Source: Clostridia bacterium (GTDB lineage: Bacteria > Bacillota > Clostridia > Christensenellales > Aristaeellaceae). From it: a stretch of DNA of 5,576 nucleotides. The first letter of the stretch is position 1. Each line of letters begins with the position of its first letter. A program made the position numbers and the translations under genes. The stretch covers positions 1-5,576 of the forward strand of contig JAFWBZ010000350.1 in assembly GCA_017537105.1 (NCBI GenBank), read 5' to 3'. Below the pieces are notes generated by a model that made no database searches, was not told the origin of the DNA, and saw nothing but the letters and a program-made list of their open reading frames with translations. Shown piece after piece: positions 1 through 4,690 of this stretch.

Positions 1-312
1 AACCTGGCAAATGTCCTTGATTGCTCCGTTGGCTACCTCATAGGCACTGAGGACGAGATCAATGCTCAGCGCCGACTGGATGAAATGCGGGTCCAGTTTG
101 AAACGTATGGGGAAAAGAAGCTCGACGAGCTGCTGAATAAGCCGTCTGCTGTTCGTCAGGCCCGCGAGGATCTGGCCGACGATCCCGACCGCAAGGCGCT
201 GCTGAACCTCGCCCGCTATGGCTCCGCCCAGGACGTGAAGCAGGTGGCGGCCCTGATCGACGCGCTGCGCGCCACCAACCCGGACTTTTACGATGGAGAT
301 GACCCCGCATGA
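1..312 (+). CDS. XRE-family phage repressor, C-terminal part (5' end outside window)
   Basis: The reading frame is open to the left edge and ends in TGA at 310-312, giving 103 visible residues. The first ~17 residues (NLANVLDCSVGYLIGTED) match the end of an XRE/HTH_3 helix-turn-helix domain, where 'a..L.vs..YL.G..d' is the usual closing pattern; the DNA-reading helix itself lies outside the window. A charged helical linker follows, then a tail ending NPDFYDGDDPA. As a family inference, this is the lysogeny repressor that silences phage promoters by binding operators. The stop overlaps the next gene's start (ATGA), so the two are translated as a coupled pair, as expected for a repressor and the peptidase that inactivates it. 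An ATG at 85 is an internal methionine, not the real start, because the homologous HTH residues continue upstream. Operators cannot be identified without the N-terminal region and its promoter. Confidence 0.85.
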   Translation, partial: NLANVLDCSVGYLIGTEDEINAQRRLDEMRVQFETYGEKKLDELLNKPSAVRQAREDLADDPDRKALLNLARYGSAQDVKQVAALIDALRATNPDFYDGDDPA

Positions 313-707
313 TCGCCCGCAATGAATACGCCGTCCGTCTGCTGGACCTGCCCGAGGGCGTGGGCGGCTTTATCACCGAGTCGCCCGACGGCTTCCTGAA
401 TATCTACATCAACGCCCGCCACCCCCTGGACCGGCAGCGTCGCTCCCTGCGCCATGAGCTGCGCCACGCCGAGCGCGACGATCTTCACAGCACCGAGCCC
501 CTGGCCATCATCGAGGCCCGCGCCGACGGCCTCCCCGCCCCGCTGAAGGCCATTCCTCAACTGATGCGCGCCCGGGATCTGTTGCCGGTACCGGAGCCGA
601 AGCCAAAATCGAATGCGCCCAGATTGACGCCCCGGCAGACTTCAATCCTCATGGCCGCGCTCTCCGAGCTCGACCGGTGCTATTTCAAGGCCGAGGCCGA
701 TTTCTGA
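309..707 (+). CDS. ImmA/IrrE-family metallopeptidase
   Basis: The protein has 132 residues. A zinc-peptidase motif HELRH (H49, E50, H53) is visible, and E69 in 'IIEARAD' is a plausible third metal ligand, as in the HExxH...E/D arrangement of ImmA/IrrE peptidases. Known members such as ImmA of ICEBs1 cleave a partner XRE repressor after DNA damage or another inducing signal, which triggers excision or lytic growth. Being translationally coupled to an XRE repressor (ATGA overlap) fits that role. A GGAG at 294-297 lies ten bases before the ATG. The protein is short for the family: the metal-binding core is intact, but the C-terminal half (about 85-132) is a proline-rich linker plus a short helix. 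The substrate being the adjacent repressor is inferred. Bases 322-350 recur almost exactly in a late gene (see repeats). Confidence 0.85.
   Translation: MIARNEYAVRLLDLPEGVGGFITESPDGFLNIYINARHPLDRQRRSLRHELRHAERDDLHSTEPLAIIEARADGLPAPLKAIPQLMRARDLLPVPEPKPKSNAPRLTPRQTSILMAALSELDRCYFKAEADF
322..350 (+). repeat. 29-bp dispersed repeat, copy 1 (within ImmA gene)
   Basis: Bases 322-341 (ATGAATACGCCGTCCGTCTG) are identical to 4377-4396. With the next nine bases, 27 of 29 positions match. Here the strand is sense, coding for EYAVRLLDL. Flanking bases do not match. Confidence 0.8.
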
Positions 708-729
708 AGGAGATGCTATGAAGATATAA
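707..729 (+). other. Minigene: strong RBS followed by ATG-AAG-ATA-TAA
   Basis: AAGGAG at 707-712 is followed five bases later by ATG (718-720), AAG, ATA and the stop TAA (727-729), encoding only Met-Lys-Ile. The RBS starts on the last base of the ImmA stop codon, so ribosomes leaving ImmA would readily re-initiate here. It may be the remnant of a lost third gene in the operon. It could also be a functional minigene, since phage lambda bar minigenes end in the same AUA-UAA pair and trap tRNA-Ile as peptidyl-tRNA. The sequence alone does not decide. Confidence 0.45.
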
Positions 730-730
730 T

Positions 731-771
731 AAAAAAATCGCCCCCGACCGGTGGCCAGACCGATCAGGGGC
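731..771 (-). terminator. Intrinsic terminator on minus strand
   Basis: Read on the minus strand, a 13-bp stem pairs 759-771 with 740-752 around a six-base loop (753-758) and is followed by A then seven T. Two positions that are C/A mismatches on the plus strand become U-G wobbles on the minus strand. The T run also exists only on the minus side. The structure is therefore oriented leftward, although no minus-strand protein gene lies upstream of it. Confidence 0.75.
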
Positions 772-806
772 ACCACTCACACCGAACGACCAAGTACGGA
801 GAGGGT
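731..806 (-). ncRNA. Candidate minus-strand small RNA (~76 nt) between ImmA and integrase genes
   Basis: A near-consensus minus-strand promoter (TTGCGC, 18 bp, TATAAT, with an extended -10 TG) predicts a start at the A opposite position 806. A strong hairpin followed by seven U residues predicts an end near 731. No reading frame of useful length lies between them and both flanking genes are on the other strand, so the transcript would be non-coding. Its 5' part contains a CCCTCTCC stretch that could pair with GGAG-rich ribosome binding sites. Its 3' half is the terminator hairpin. Possible roles, all inferred, are antisense to the ImmA-integrase read-through mRNA, transcriptional interference at the integrase promoter, or trans-acting regulation. 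I do not recognise it as a named RNA family. Confidence 0.5.
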
Positions 807-828
807 AATGCTATTATAGCACACCCTC
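801..828 (+). promoter_or_regulatory. Hairpin in read-through leader of integrase, alternative to RBS-hiding hairpin
   Basis: GAGGGT (801-806) pairs with ACCCTC (823-828), and TGCTA (809-813) pairs with TAGCA (817-821), giving an 11-bp stem with a small bulge. It would form only in transcripts entering from the repressor-ImmA operon. It uses bases 825-828, which are also needed to pair with the integrase RBS, so the two hairpins exclude each other. Confidence 0.4.
809..821. promoter_or_regulatory. Palindromic bidirectional -10 region (TGCTATTATAGCA)
   Basis: This 13-base palindrome carries TGCTATTAT on the plus strand and TGCTATAAT on the minus strand, so both strands present an extended -10 element on the same bases. 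Plus-strand initiation at about 824 would give a short leader into the integrase gene. The plus side has no convincing -35, so the minus promoter looks stronger. Overlapping promoters on one palindrome should compete for polymerase, which suggests mutually exclusive integrase and antisense transcription (inference). The palindrome could also be a repressor operator. Confidence 0.5.
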
Positions 829-842
829 CTCCCCTTGCGCAA
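813..842 (-). promoter_or_regulatory. Minus-strand sigma70-type promoter
   Basis: The minus strand reads TTGCGC (842-837), an 18-bp spacer, then TATAAT (818-813), which is a perfect -10 box preceded by TGC (extended -10). The predicted start is the A at about 806. It would drive the short transcript ending at the 731-771 terminator. Confidence 0.6.
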
Positions 843-853
843 GTGAAGGAGGA
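825..853 (+). promoter_or_regulatory. Integrase RBS and sequestering hairpin
   Basis: The integrase RBS AAGGAGGA (846-853) lies seven bases before the ATG at 860. CCTCCT (825-830), or TCCTCC in a shifted register (827-832), is exactly complementary to it. A small inner stem around GCGC (834-843) closes the loop. In an mRNA starting at the palindromic promoter (about 824), this hairpin would hide the ribosome binding site and keep integrase translation low. This is a fold drawn by eye. Confidence 0.45.
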
Positions 854-859
854 CTTTTT

Positions 860-2029
860 ATGCCGAAAAAGAAAACACCCTACCGCTCCAAAGTGAAGAT
901 CGGCGTGGACGCCCAGGGCAAAGACATCGTGAAGTACATCCAGGGCTACACCCGCGCCGAGCTGGCGCAGGCCCGCGAGGCGGTAATCGCCCACTACATC
1001 ACCGGTGAGGCCCTGGAGGCTGACCGCCTATTCGGCGACTATGCCGCCGAGTGGTTCCGCGTCCGCAAGGAGCCGTTCATCAGCGCCAGCACGCGCAACA
1101 ACTACAGAACGACACTCAACAAGCACCTGTTCCCCGCCTTCGCGGAGCGCAACCTTCGCGCCATCCGCCCCGCGGAGCTGCAGGCCTTCGTCAACACCTA
1201 CGCGGGCAAGTCGAAGAGCCTGATCACCGACATCATCGGCACGCTGCAGGCCATCTACACCGCCGCCCGCCAGGACGGCCTCGTGCGCGCCAACCCCGCC
1301 GAGGACCTGCGCCGCCCGAAGCCCAGGCCCGCCGAGGAGCGCCGCGCCCTCACCGAGGACGAGTGCCTCCGCATTGAGGCCCTGTTCAACACCCATGAGC
1401 ACGGCCTCTATCTGGCCACGATGTATTATACCGGCATGCGCCCCGGCGAGGTGCGCGGCCTACAGTGGGGCGACATCGACTGGTCTGCGAATCTGATCCA
1501 CGTGCAGCGCGACATCGACTACGCCGCGGGCGCCCAGGTGGGTGAGCTGAAGACCGCCGCTTCTGAGCGCTACGTTCCTCTGGTCGCCCCGCTGCGCGAG
1601 TTGCTGCAGCCTGCCCGCCAGCTCCCCACCGCCTTCATCTTCCCCGGCAAGGACGGCGCGCCCCTGGCCGCCGTCACCGCCCGGCGCATGTGGCTCAGCC
1701 TGATGGCCGCCGCCGGCCTGGCGGATCCCATCCCCGACGACGAGCCCACCTGCTACGGTCCCGGCGACATCCGCGGCCAGTACCGCGCCCGCATCACACC
1801 CCATGCCCTGCGCCATAATTTTATCACCCGGTGCTGGGAGTCCGGCATGGATATTATGCTCACCATGTAACTGGTGGGCCACACCGACTACGAGACCACC
1901 CGCAACATCTACACTCACCTCTCCCGCCGCCACCTGGATGCCGCCCAGCAGCAGCTCGACGCCATGTTCGGCGCCTCCGCCGATGCAACTTTTCTGCAAC
2001 CCAAACTCCCCGGAAATGTCCGGCAATAG
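860..2029 (+). pseudogene. int: Phage tyrosine integrase interrupted by in-frame TAA
   Basis: Starting at ATG 860 behind AAGGAGGA, the frame encodes 336 residues to a TAA at 1868-1870, then continues in the same frame for 52 more codons to TAG at 2027-2029 (389 codons in total, a normal length for Firmicute phage integrases). In order it shows a basic N-terminal arm-binding domain (about 1-50), a SAM-like core-binding domain (about 55-150) and a catalytic domain. Catalytic residues R194 (TGMRPGE), K231 (ELKTA), H315 and R318 (HALRH) precede the stop. H341 (LVGHTD) and the nucleophile Y351 (IYTHL) follow it. The 336-residue product therefore cannot cleave DNA. Because the frame is unchanged, a single substitution (from CAA, AAA or TAC/TAT, for example) explains it, not an indel. 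It may be a true mutation, a sequencing error, or an unusual read-through. The enzyme would recombine the adjacent attP with a host tRNA-Arg gene. The gene's tail overlaps the left arm repeat. Confidence 0.85.
1981..2000 (+). repeat. Left copy of 20-bp direct repeat (candidate integrase arm site)
   Basis: CGATGCAACTTTTCTGCAAC is identical to 2202-2221. Each copy contains two TGCAAC units whose starts are 11 bp apart, about one helical turn, in the same orientation. This resembles paired arm-type binding sites of an integrase N-terminal domain. This copy lies inside the 3' end of the integrase reading frame, 79 bp before the core. Confidence 0.7.
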
Positions 2030-2051
2030 CCCGCAAAACCCCGGCAAATAG
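2010..2051 (+). repeat. Three CCGG(A/C)AA repeats in helical phase
   Basis: CCGGAAAT (2010-2017), CCGGCAATAG (2020-2029) and CCGGCAAATAG (2041-2051) start 10 and 21 bp apart, on one face of the helix. They lie between the left arm repeat and the core, where excisionase or a DNA-bending protein binds in other attP sites. The binding role is inferred. Confidence 0.4.
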
Positions 2052-2054
2052 GGC

Positions 2055-2066
2055 ATTCCCGGGAAT
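2055..2066. repeat. 12-bp perfect palindrome ATTCCCGGGAAT
   Basis: This is a perfect palindrome 14 bp before the core inverted repeat. It could be a site for a dimeric protein such as an accessory recombination factor. Nothing else in the sequence identifies its partner. Confidence 0.4.
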
Positions 2067-2079
2067 ACAAAAAACCTTT

Positions 2080-2131
2080 TCTGTCCCTACGGACCAGAAG
2101 GTCAGGGGTTCGAATCCCTTAGGGTCCGCCA
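2080..2131 (+). other. attP: attP core, identical in type to the 3' part of tRNA-Arg(ACG)
   Basis: From 2087 the sequence is a clean tRNA 3' part: anticodon loop CTACGGA (2087-2093, anticodon ACG), 3' anticodon stem CCAGA (2094-2098), variable loop AGGTC, T stem AGGGG/CCCTT around TTCGAAT (2104-2120), acceptor AGGGTCC, discriminator G and encoded CCA (2129-2131). The 5' half of the tRNA is absent: bases before 2087 cannot form the anticodon stem. TCTGTCC (2080-2086) is an imperfect inverted copy of GGACCAGA (2091-2098), differing by one missing G, which is what core-type integrase sites flanking a strand-exchange point at the anticodon loop look like. Integration into the host gene would restore its 3' end. 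Confidence 0.8.
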
Positions 2132-2134
2132 CCT

Positions 2135-2175
2135 GAAAAGCCTTGAAAACACGCAGTTTTCGGGGCTTTTCTTTT
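2135..2175 (+). terminator. Intrinsic terminator after tRNA fragment
   Basis: GAAAAGCC (2135-2142) pairs with GGCTTTTC (2164-2171) and GAAAAC (2145-2150) with GTTTTC (2156-2161). Two T-G wobbles join the two stems, the loop is five bases (ACGCA), and TTTT follows. It would end transcription of the integrase here, or of the reconstituted tRNA gene after integration. Confidence 0.8.
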
Positions 2176-2201
2176 GCTCAGTTTTCGTCTGCTCGGTGAG
2201 G

Positions 2202-2221
2202 CGATGCAACTTTTCTGCAAC
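2202..2221 (+). repeat. Right copy of 20-bp direct repeat (candidate integrase arm site)
   Basis: It is identical to 1981-2000, in the same orientation and 221 bp further right. It sits about 70 bp beyond the tRNA fragment and just before the late-operon terminator. Repeats on both sides of the core are what an intact attP shows; a prophage end would carry only one arm. Confidence 0.7.
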
Positions 2222-2223
2222 TC

Positions 2224-2270
2224 AAAATAAAGGATACCCCGCGCGGGCACGCAGCCTGCGCGGGGTATCC
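2224..2270 (-). terminator. Intrinsic terminator of late (lysis) operon
   Basis: A 13-bp perfect stem pairs 2232-2244 with 2258-2270 (GGATACCCCGCGC and its complement). Read on the minus strand it is followed by TTTATTTT. It begins six bases after the holin stop codon and so ends the minus-strand late operon before attP. Together with the 2135-2175 terminator it insulates the two convergent modules. Confidence 0.85.
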
Positions 2271-2275
2271 TGTTG

Positions 2276-2722
2276 TCAGTCGTCCGGTATTCTATCGCGA
2301 TCGGGAGGGTCCTCTTTCTCCCTCAGCGTCTCCAGCGCCCGCTTCAGCTTGTCGGGGAAGGGGACGCCCAGCAGGGCGGCGTTTTCCAGCACGCTCAGGC
2401 CCTCGTTGGCGATGTAGTAGAGCACCAGCGAGGACTGGAACACCGAGGTCTCGCCGCCGATGGCCCGGTCCAGCAGGGTGGCCAGCAGCACCAGCAGCAT
2501 GATAAAGCCCTTCTTGGCAATGCCGATGAAGCCCACCTTGCTGGAGAGGCCGCCGCCCTCGGTCTTGGGGCTCTTGCCGCACCAGGCCACGATCCAGCCC
2601 GATATGTAGTCGGTCGCCATCATCACCACCAGCACCGTCAGCATCGTGTTCCACTCTCCGAACAGCCCGGCAATCGCGCCCGCGACACCGGCGAGTATCT
2701 TCAGTATTTTGTCCCAGCTCAT
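2276..2722 (-). CDS. Phage holin, phage_holin_4_1 / toxin-secretion holin type
   Basis: The protein has 148 residues and forms the membrane lesions that release or activate the endolysin at the end of the lytic cycle. A hydrophobic N-terminal stretch (about 6-21) precedes membrane segments at about 26-47 (containing ATDYISGW) and 71-88. A weaker third lies near 95-112. Between them is the family's typical Gly/Ser/Lys loop GGGLSSKVGFIGIAKKG (56-72). The C terminus is highly charged (REKEDPPDRDRIPDD), as in most holins. The RBS AAGGAGG overlaps the endolysin stop codon and lies eight bases before the ATG. The endolysin comes first in this operon and the holin last, which reverses the more common order. 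Family assignment rests on the loop pattern and length. Confidence 0.85.
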   Translation of the reverse strand: MSWDKILKILAGVAGAIAGLFGEWNTMLTVLVVMMATDYISGWIVAWCGKSPKTEGGGLSSKVGFIGIAKKGFIMLLVLLATLLDRAIGGETSVFQSSLVLYYIANEGLSVLENAALLGVPFPDKLKRALETLREKEDPPDRDRIPDD

Positions 2723-2735
2723 GTTCGCCGCCTCC

Positions 2736-4217
2736 TTATCCTTTGACCTCGGAATACTTCCCCGAAATCCAGCCGGTCATGCCGTTGTACTCCACCAGGT
2801 TCCACCCGTCCGGGTTGGTGAAGCCGAAGTATTTCAGGATGTAGCCCCGGTTCTTCGTGCCCAGCACCTCATAGGCCGTGGAGGGGCCGCTGCGGATGTT
2901 CACGCTGTCGCCCGCAACGGTGACGTAGGGATAGTCGGGAATCTCCGGCTCCTCCGGGACGGCGGGCTTGTCCGGGTGAAGCGTGCTGTAACCATCCGGG
3001 TTCCAGTTGTCCTTCGCCTTGCTGCCCAGCGTGACGTTGGCGGCGGCATGATGGCTCTCATACAGCAGAATGTCACCGGGGAGCAGGTAGTCGTAGCCGC
3101 TCAGGTACTTCTTGTCCGTCAGGGCCACAAAGCCCGCGCCCGTGAACGCCTGCCGCATGTTCCGGGAGGTGCAGATGGGCAAATCCTCCAGCTTCTTGAT
3201 GCCCATGAGCGCCCCCGCCGCCTTCACATTGGCGGAAACGCCGGCGGTGCAGTCCTCCTCACAGGGGGTGGTGACCTTCGACGGGTTGTAGTCGGCCTTC
3301 TTCAGTTGCGTCCAGTAGGTGTTGCGCTGATCCTGGTCGTAGCCAATCTTATCGTTCAGCGCGGCGGCGATGGACAGCCTGGCGATTTCCAGCGCCACGG
3401 CCTGATCGGGATAGCGCAGCACCACCGACCACGGGCGGTTGTACCACTTCTTCAACTCCCACTCATGGCCCGTCTGGTCGCCCGCGCTACCGCCGTGATA
3501 CGCCTTGTTCTCGTCGCTGCCGCTGTTGCTGATGTAGTGCGTGCCGGTGCTGTAGAGGTACTTGTCATAGTTGATAGCCACGGTATCACCTCCGGTTTTC
3601 TCAGGTCGGTCGGGTTGGCCGGTGTAGAAGGACAGGGGCTTGTCGCCCAGCAGCTTATTCAAATCCACGTTCCCGTTGATGCCGGGCACGGTTCCTTTGG
3701 ACGTATACTGCCACATGTCGCAGCGCATGGGCGGCTTGTACTTGTCGCCGTAGCCGGGAACCCAGAGATAGGCGTAGCGGTCATAGTCGAACGCCCAGTC
3801 CCGGTATTTCTCCTGCGCCACATACAGCGCCACGCGAATCTCCCCCGGCCCGCGCTCCCGCGCCAGCCTGCGCAGCTCCTCCTCAAAGGCCCGGGCGATG
3901 GGCGCGGCCTGGTTGTCCGCGATGCCCCACGCGCCCTCGCAGTCCAGCACCCAGAACAGGGGCCAGTAGCCCGCCGCCTTGACCGTATCGAAGAACAGCT
4001 TCGCGTCCCGCTTCGCCTGTACCTCCGTGACACAGTAGAGAAAGTGATAGGCGTGGAATGGCACGCCGTGGGCCACCGCCTCGTTCGCGTTGCGGTAATA
4101 GTAGGGGTCTGAACCGTTGCCGTACAGCCCCGACGCCTTGATGATGATGAAATCCAGGCATGGGGCCAGCTTGTCCCAGTCGATACGCCCCTGGTGCTTG
4201 CTGATGTCACAAATCAT
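2736..4217 (-). CDS. Modular endolysin: GH25 muramidase + NlpC/P60-like peptidase + SH3b
   Basis: The protein has 493 residues and degrades host peptidoglycan at lysis. Residues 1-~190 are a GH25 lysozyme domain: DISKHQG (4-10), the catalytic DxE pair D92/E94 in VLDCEG, the strand CDMWQY (166-171) and closing GINGNVDLN (179-187). Residues ~213-400 form a second enzymatic domain known from clostridial phage lysins, with YISNSGSDEN (228-237), the likely nucleophile C323 in EDCTAG and H389/H390 in YESHHAA, consistent with an NlpC/P60-type cysteine peptidase or amidase. Residues ~428-490 are an SH3b wall-binding domain (VNIRSGPSTAYEVLG). The ATG at 4217 follows GAGGTGA seven bases upstream. There is no signal peptide, so export depends on the holin. 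A strong RBS and GTG inside the gene may make a second, shorter product (see 3579-3593). Domain boundaries are estimates. Confidence 0.93.
   Translation of the reverse strand: MICDISKHQGRIDWDKLAPCLDFIIIKASGLYGNGSDPYYYRNANEAVAHGVPFHAYHFLYCVTEVQAKRDAKLFFDTVKAAGYWPLFWVLDCEGAWGIADNQAAPIARAFEEELRRLARERGPGEIRVALYVAQEKYRDWAFDYDRYAYLWVPGYGDKYKPPMRCDMWQYTSKGTVPGINGNVDLNKLLGDKPLSFYTGQPDRPEKTGGDTVAINYDKYLYSTGTHYISNSGSDENKAYHGGSAGDQTGHEWELKKWYNRPWSVVLRYPDQAVALEIARLSIAAALNDKIGYDQDQRNTYWTQLKKADYNPSKVTTPCEEDCTAGVSANVKAAGALMGIKKLEDLPICTSRNMRQAFTGAGFVALTDKKYLSGYDYLLPGDILLYESHHAAANVTLGSKAKDNWNPDGYSTLHPDKPAVPEEPEIPDYPYVTVAGDSVNIRSGPSTAYEVLGTKNRGYILKYFGFTNPDGWNLVEYNGMTGWISGKYSEVKG
3579..3593 (-). promoter_or_regulatory. 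Internal ribosome binding site and GTG start inside endolysin gene
   Basis: On the minus strand GGAGGTGAT (3593-3585), a nine-base match to the 16S anti-Shine-Dalgarno sequence, is followed by ACC and an in-frame GTG (3581-3579, codon 213). The GTG lies seven bases after GGAGG, an ideal distance. Initiation here would give a 281-residue protein lacking GH25 but keeping the cysteine-peptidase and SH3b domains, ending at the same stop. The site falls exactly at the linker between the two enzymes. Secondary starts making wall-binding partners are known in other phage endolysins, for example clostridial CTP1L. Confidence 0.7.
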
Positions 4218-4228
4218 GTCCGTTCACC

Positions 4229-4678
4229 TCACGAGACAACCAGCTTCGCGTTCCATTCCCCACCGGCCGCGTATATCGAAATCGTTCTGCCGGTTTGCGT
4301 CGAAAACAGGCCGCTGGCATAAAAGGTGGAGCCTCCGGCAAGTTTTGTCAGGGTTCCGATGAATATGTAATACTGTATGAATACGCCGTCCGTCTGATCG
4401 ACCTGAAACCGAATCAGCTTGGCCTCGCCGGTTTGCATGTCGGAGATCAACGTTGTCAGGTTGGCGTACAGGTTGGCCGCGCTGCCACCGAACGAAATGC
4501 TCGTCGCCATCGGCACGATCAGCGCGTCCACCTCGGCCTTGCTATACACCTCGGCCTTGCGATATACGTCCGCCAGCAGCACCGCCCTGGTCGCCTTGTA
4601 TGTGATATTATCCTGTTCTACGGCCATTACATCGGCGTCATTCATGGATGCCAGCGCCGTCAGTTGATTAATCTGCAT
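4229..4678 (-). CDS. Phage tail-associated protein, function unknown
   Basis: The protein has 149 residues. I do not recognise a named family. The N-terminal third is helical (MQINQLTALASMNDADVMAV) and carries two six-residue repeats VYRKAE/VYSKAE at 38-49, followed by VDALI. The 'YsKaEvd.L' pattern is common in tail fibre and baseplate-associated proteins, where it may form trimeric coils. The rest (about 60-149) is Gly/Thr-rich with alternating hydrophobic residues, suggesting beta structure. It sits between a large tail protein and the endolysin, so a distal tail or receptor-binding accessory role is likely by position. The start is set by AAGGAGG, which overlaps the upstream TAA, and the TGA stop lies inside the RBS region of the endolysin gene. 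Confidence 0.7.
   Translation of the reverse strand: MQINQLTALASMNDADVMAVEQDNITYKATRAVLLADVYRKAEVYSKAEVDALIVPMATSISFGGSAANLYANLTTLISDMQTGEAKLIRFQVDQTDGVFIQYYIFIGTLTKLAGGSTFYASGLFSTQTGRTISIYAAGGEWNAKLVVS
4377..4405 (+). repeat. 29-bp dispersed repeat, copy 2 (antisense within 149-aa late gene)
   Basis: It matches 322-350 on the plus strand. The gene here is on the minus strand and codes QVDQTDGVFIQ across it, so the late mRNA is complementary to the ImmA mRNA over this stretch, apart from two mismatches. Confidence 0.8.
4531..4566 (-). repeat. 18-bp tandem repeat coding VYxKAE twice
   Basis: Bases 4531-4548 and 4549-4566 match at 16 of 18 positions and encode the two copies of VY(R/S)KAE in frame. 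A recent tandem duplication within a coil-forming segment explains it. Confidence 0.7.
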
Positions 4679-4690
4679 AATCCGCCCTCC

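Noticed and set aside
739..772. Plus-strand terminator after the ImmA gene
   Set aside because: On the plus strand the stem has two C/A mismatches and no T run follows it. The T run exists only on the minus strand.
1868..1870. TAA reassigned to an amino acid (alternative genetic code)
   Set aside because: The tail and endolysin genes in the same window end in TAA, and no other gene has an in-frame stop. A single nonsense change is simpler.
1460..2056. Minus-strand open frame of 198 codons opposite the integrase 3' half
   Set aside because: The integrase motifs on the plus strand explain the bases. The minus frame has a Gly/Val/Ala-rich shadow composition and no recognisable motif.
2080..2131. 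A complete tRNA gene
   Set aside because: Only the part from the anticodon loop to CCA is present. The upstream bases cannot supply a 5' acceptor, D arm or matching anticodon stem.
2646..4112. Long plus-strand open frame of 488 codons opposite the endolysin gene
   Set aside because: It is the complement of a clear three-domain endolysin with catalytic residues and ribosome binding sites. Its translation is low-complexity Val/Ala/Arg-rich, as expected for an antisense frame in GC-rich DNA.
4531..4566. CRISPR-like or regulatory repeat
   Set aside because: Only two adjacent 18-bp units without spacers, in frame within a tail gene, encoding VYxKAE. It is a coding duplication.
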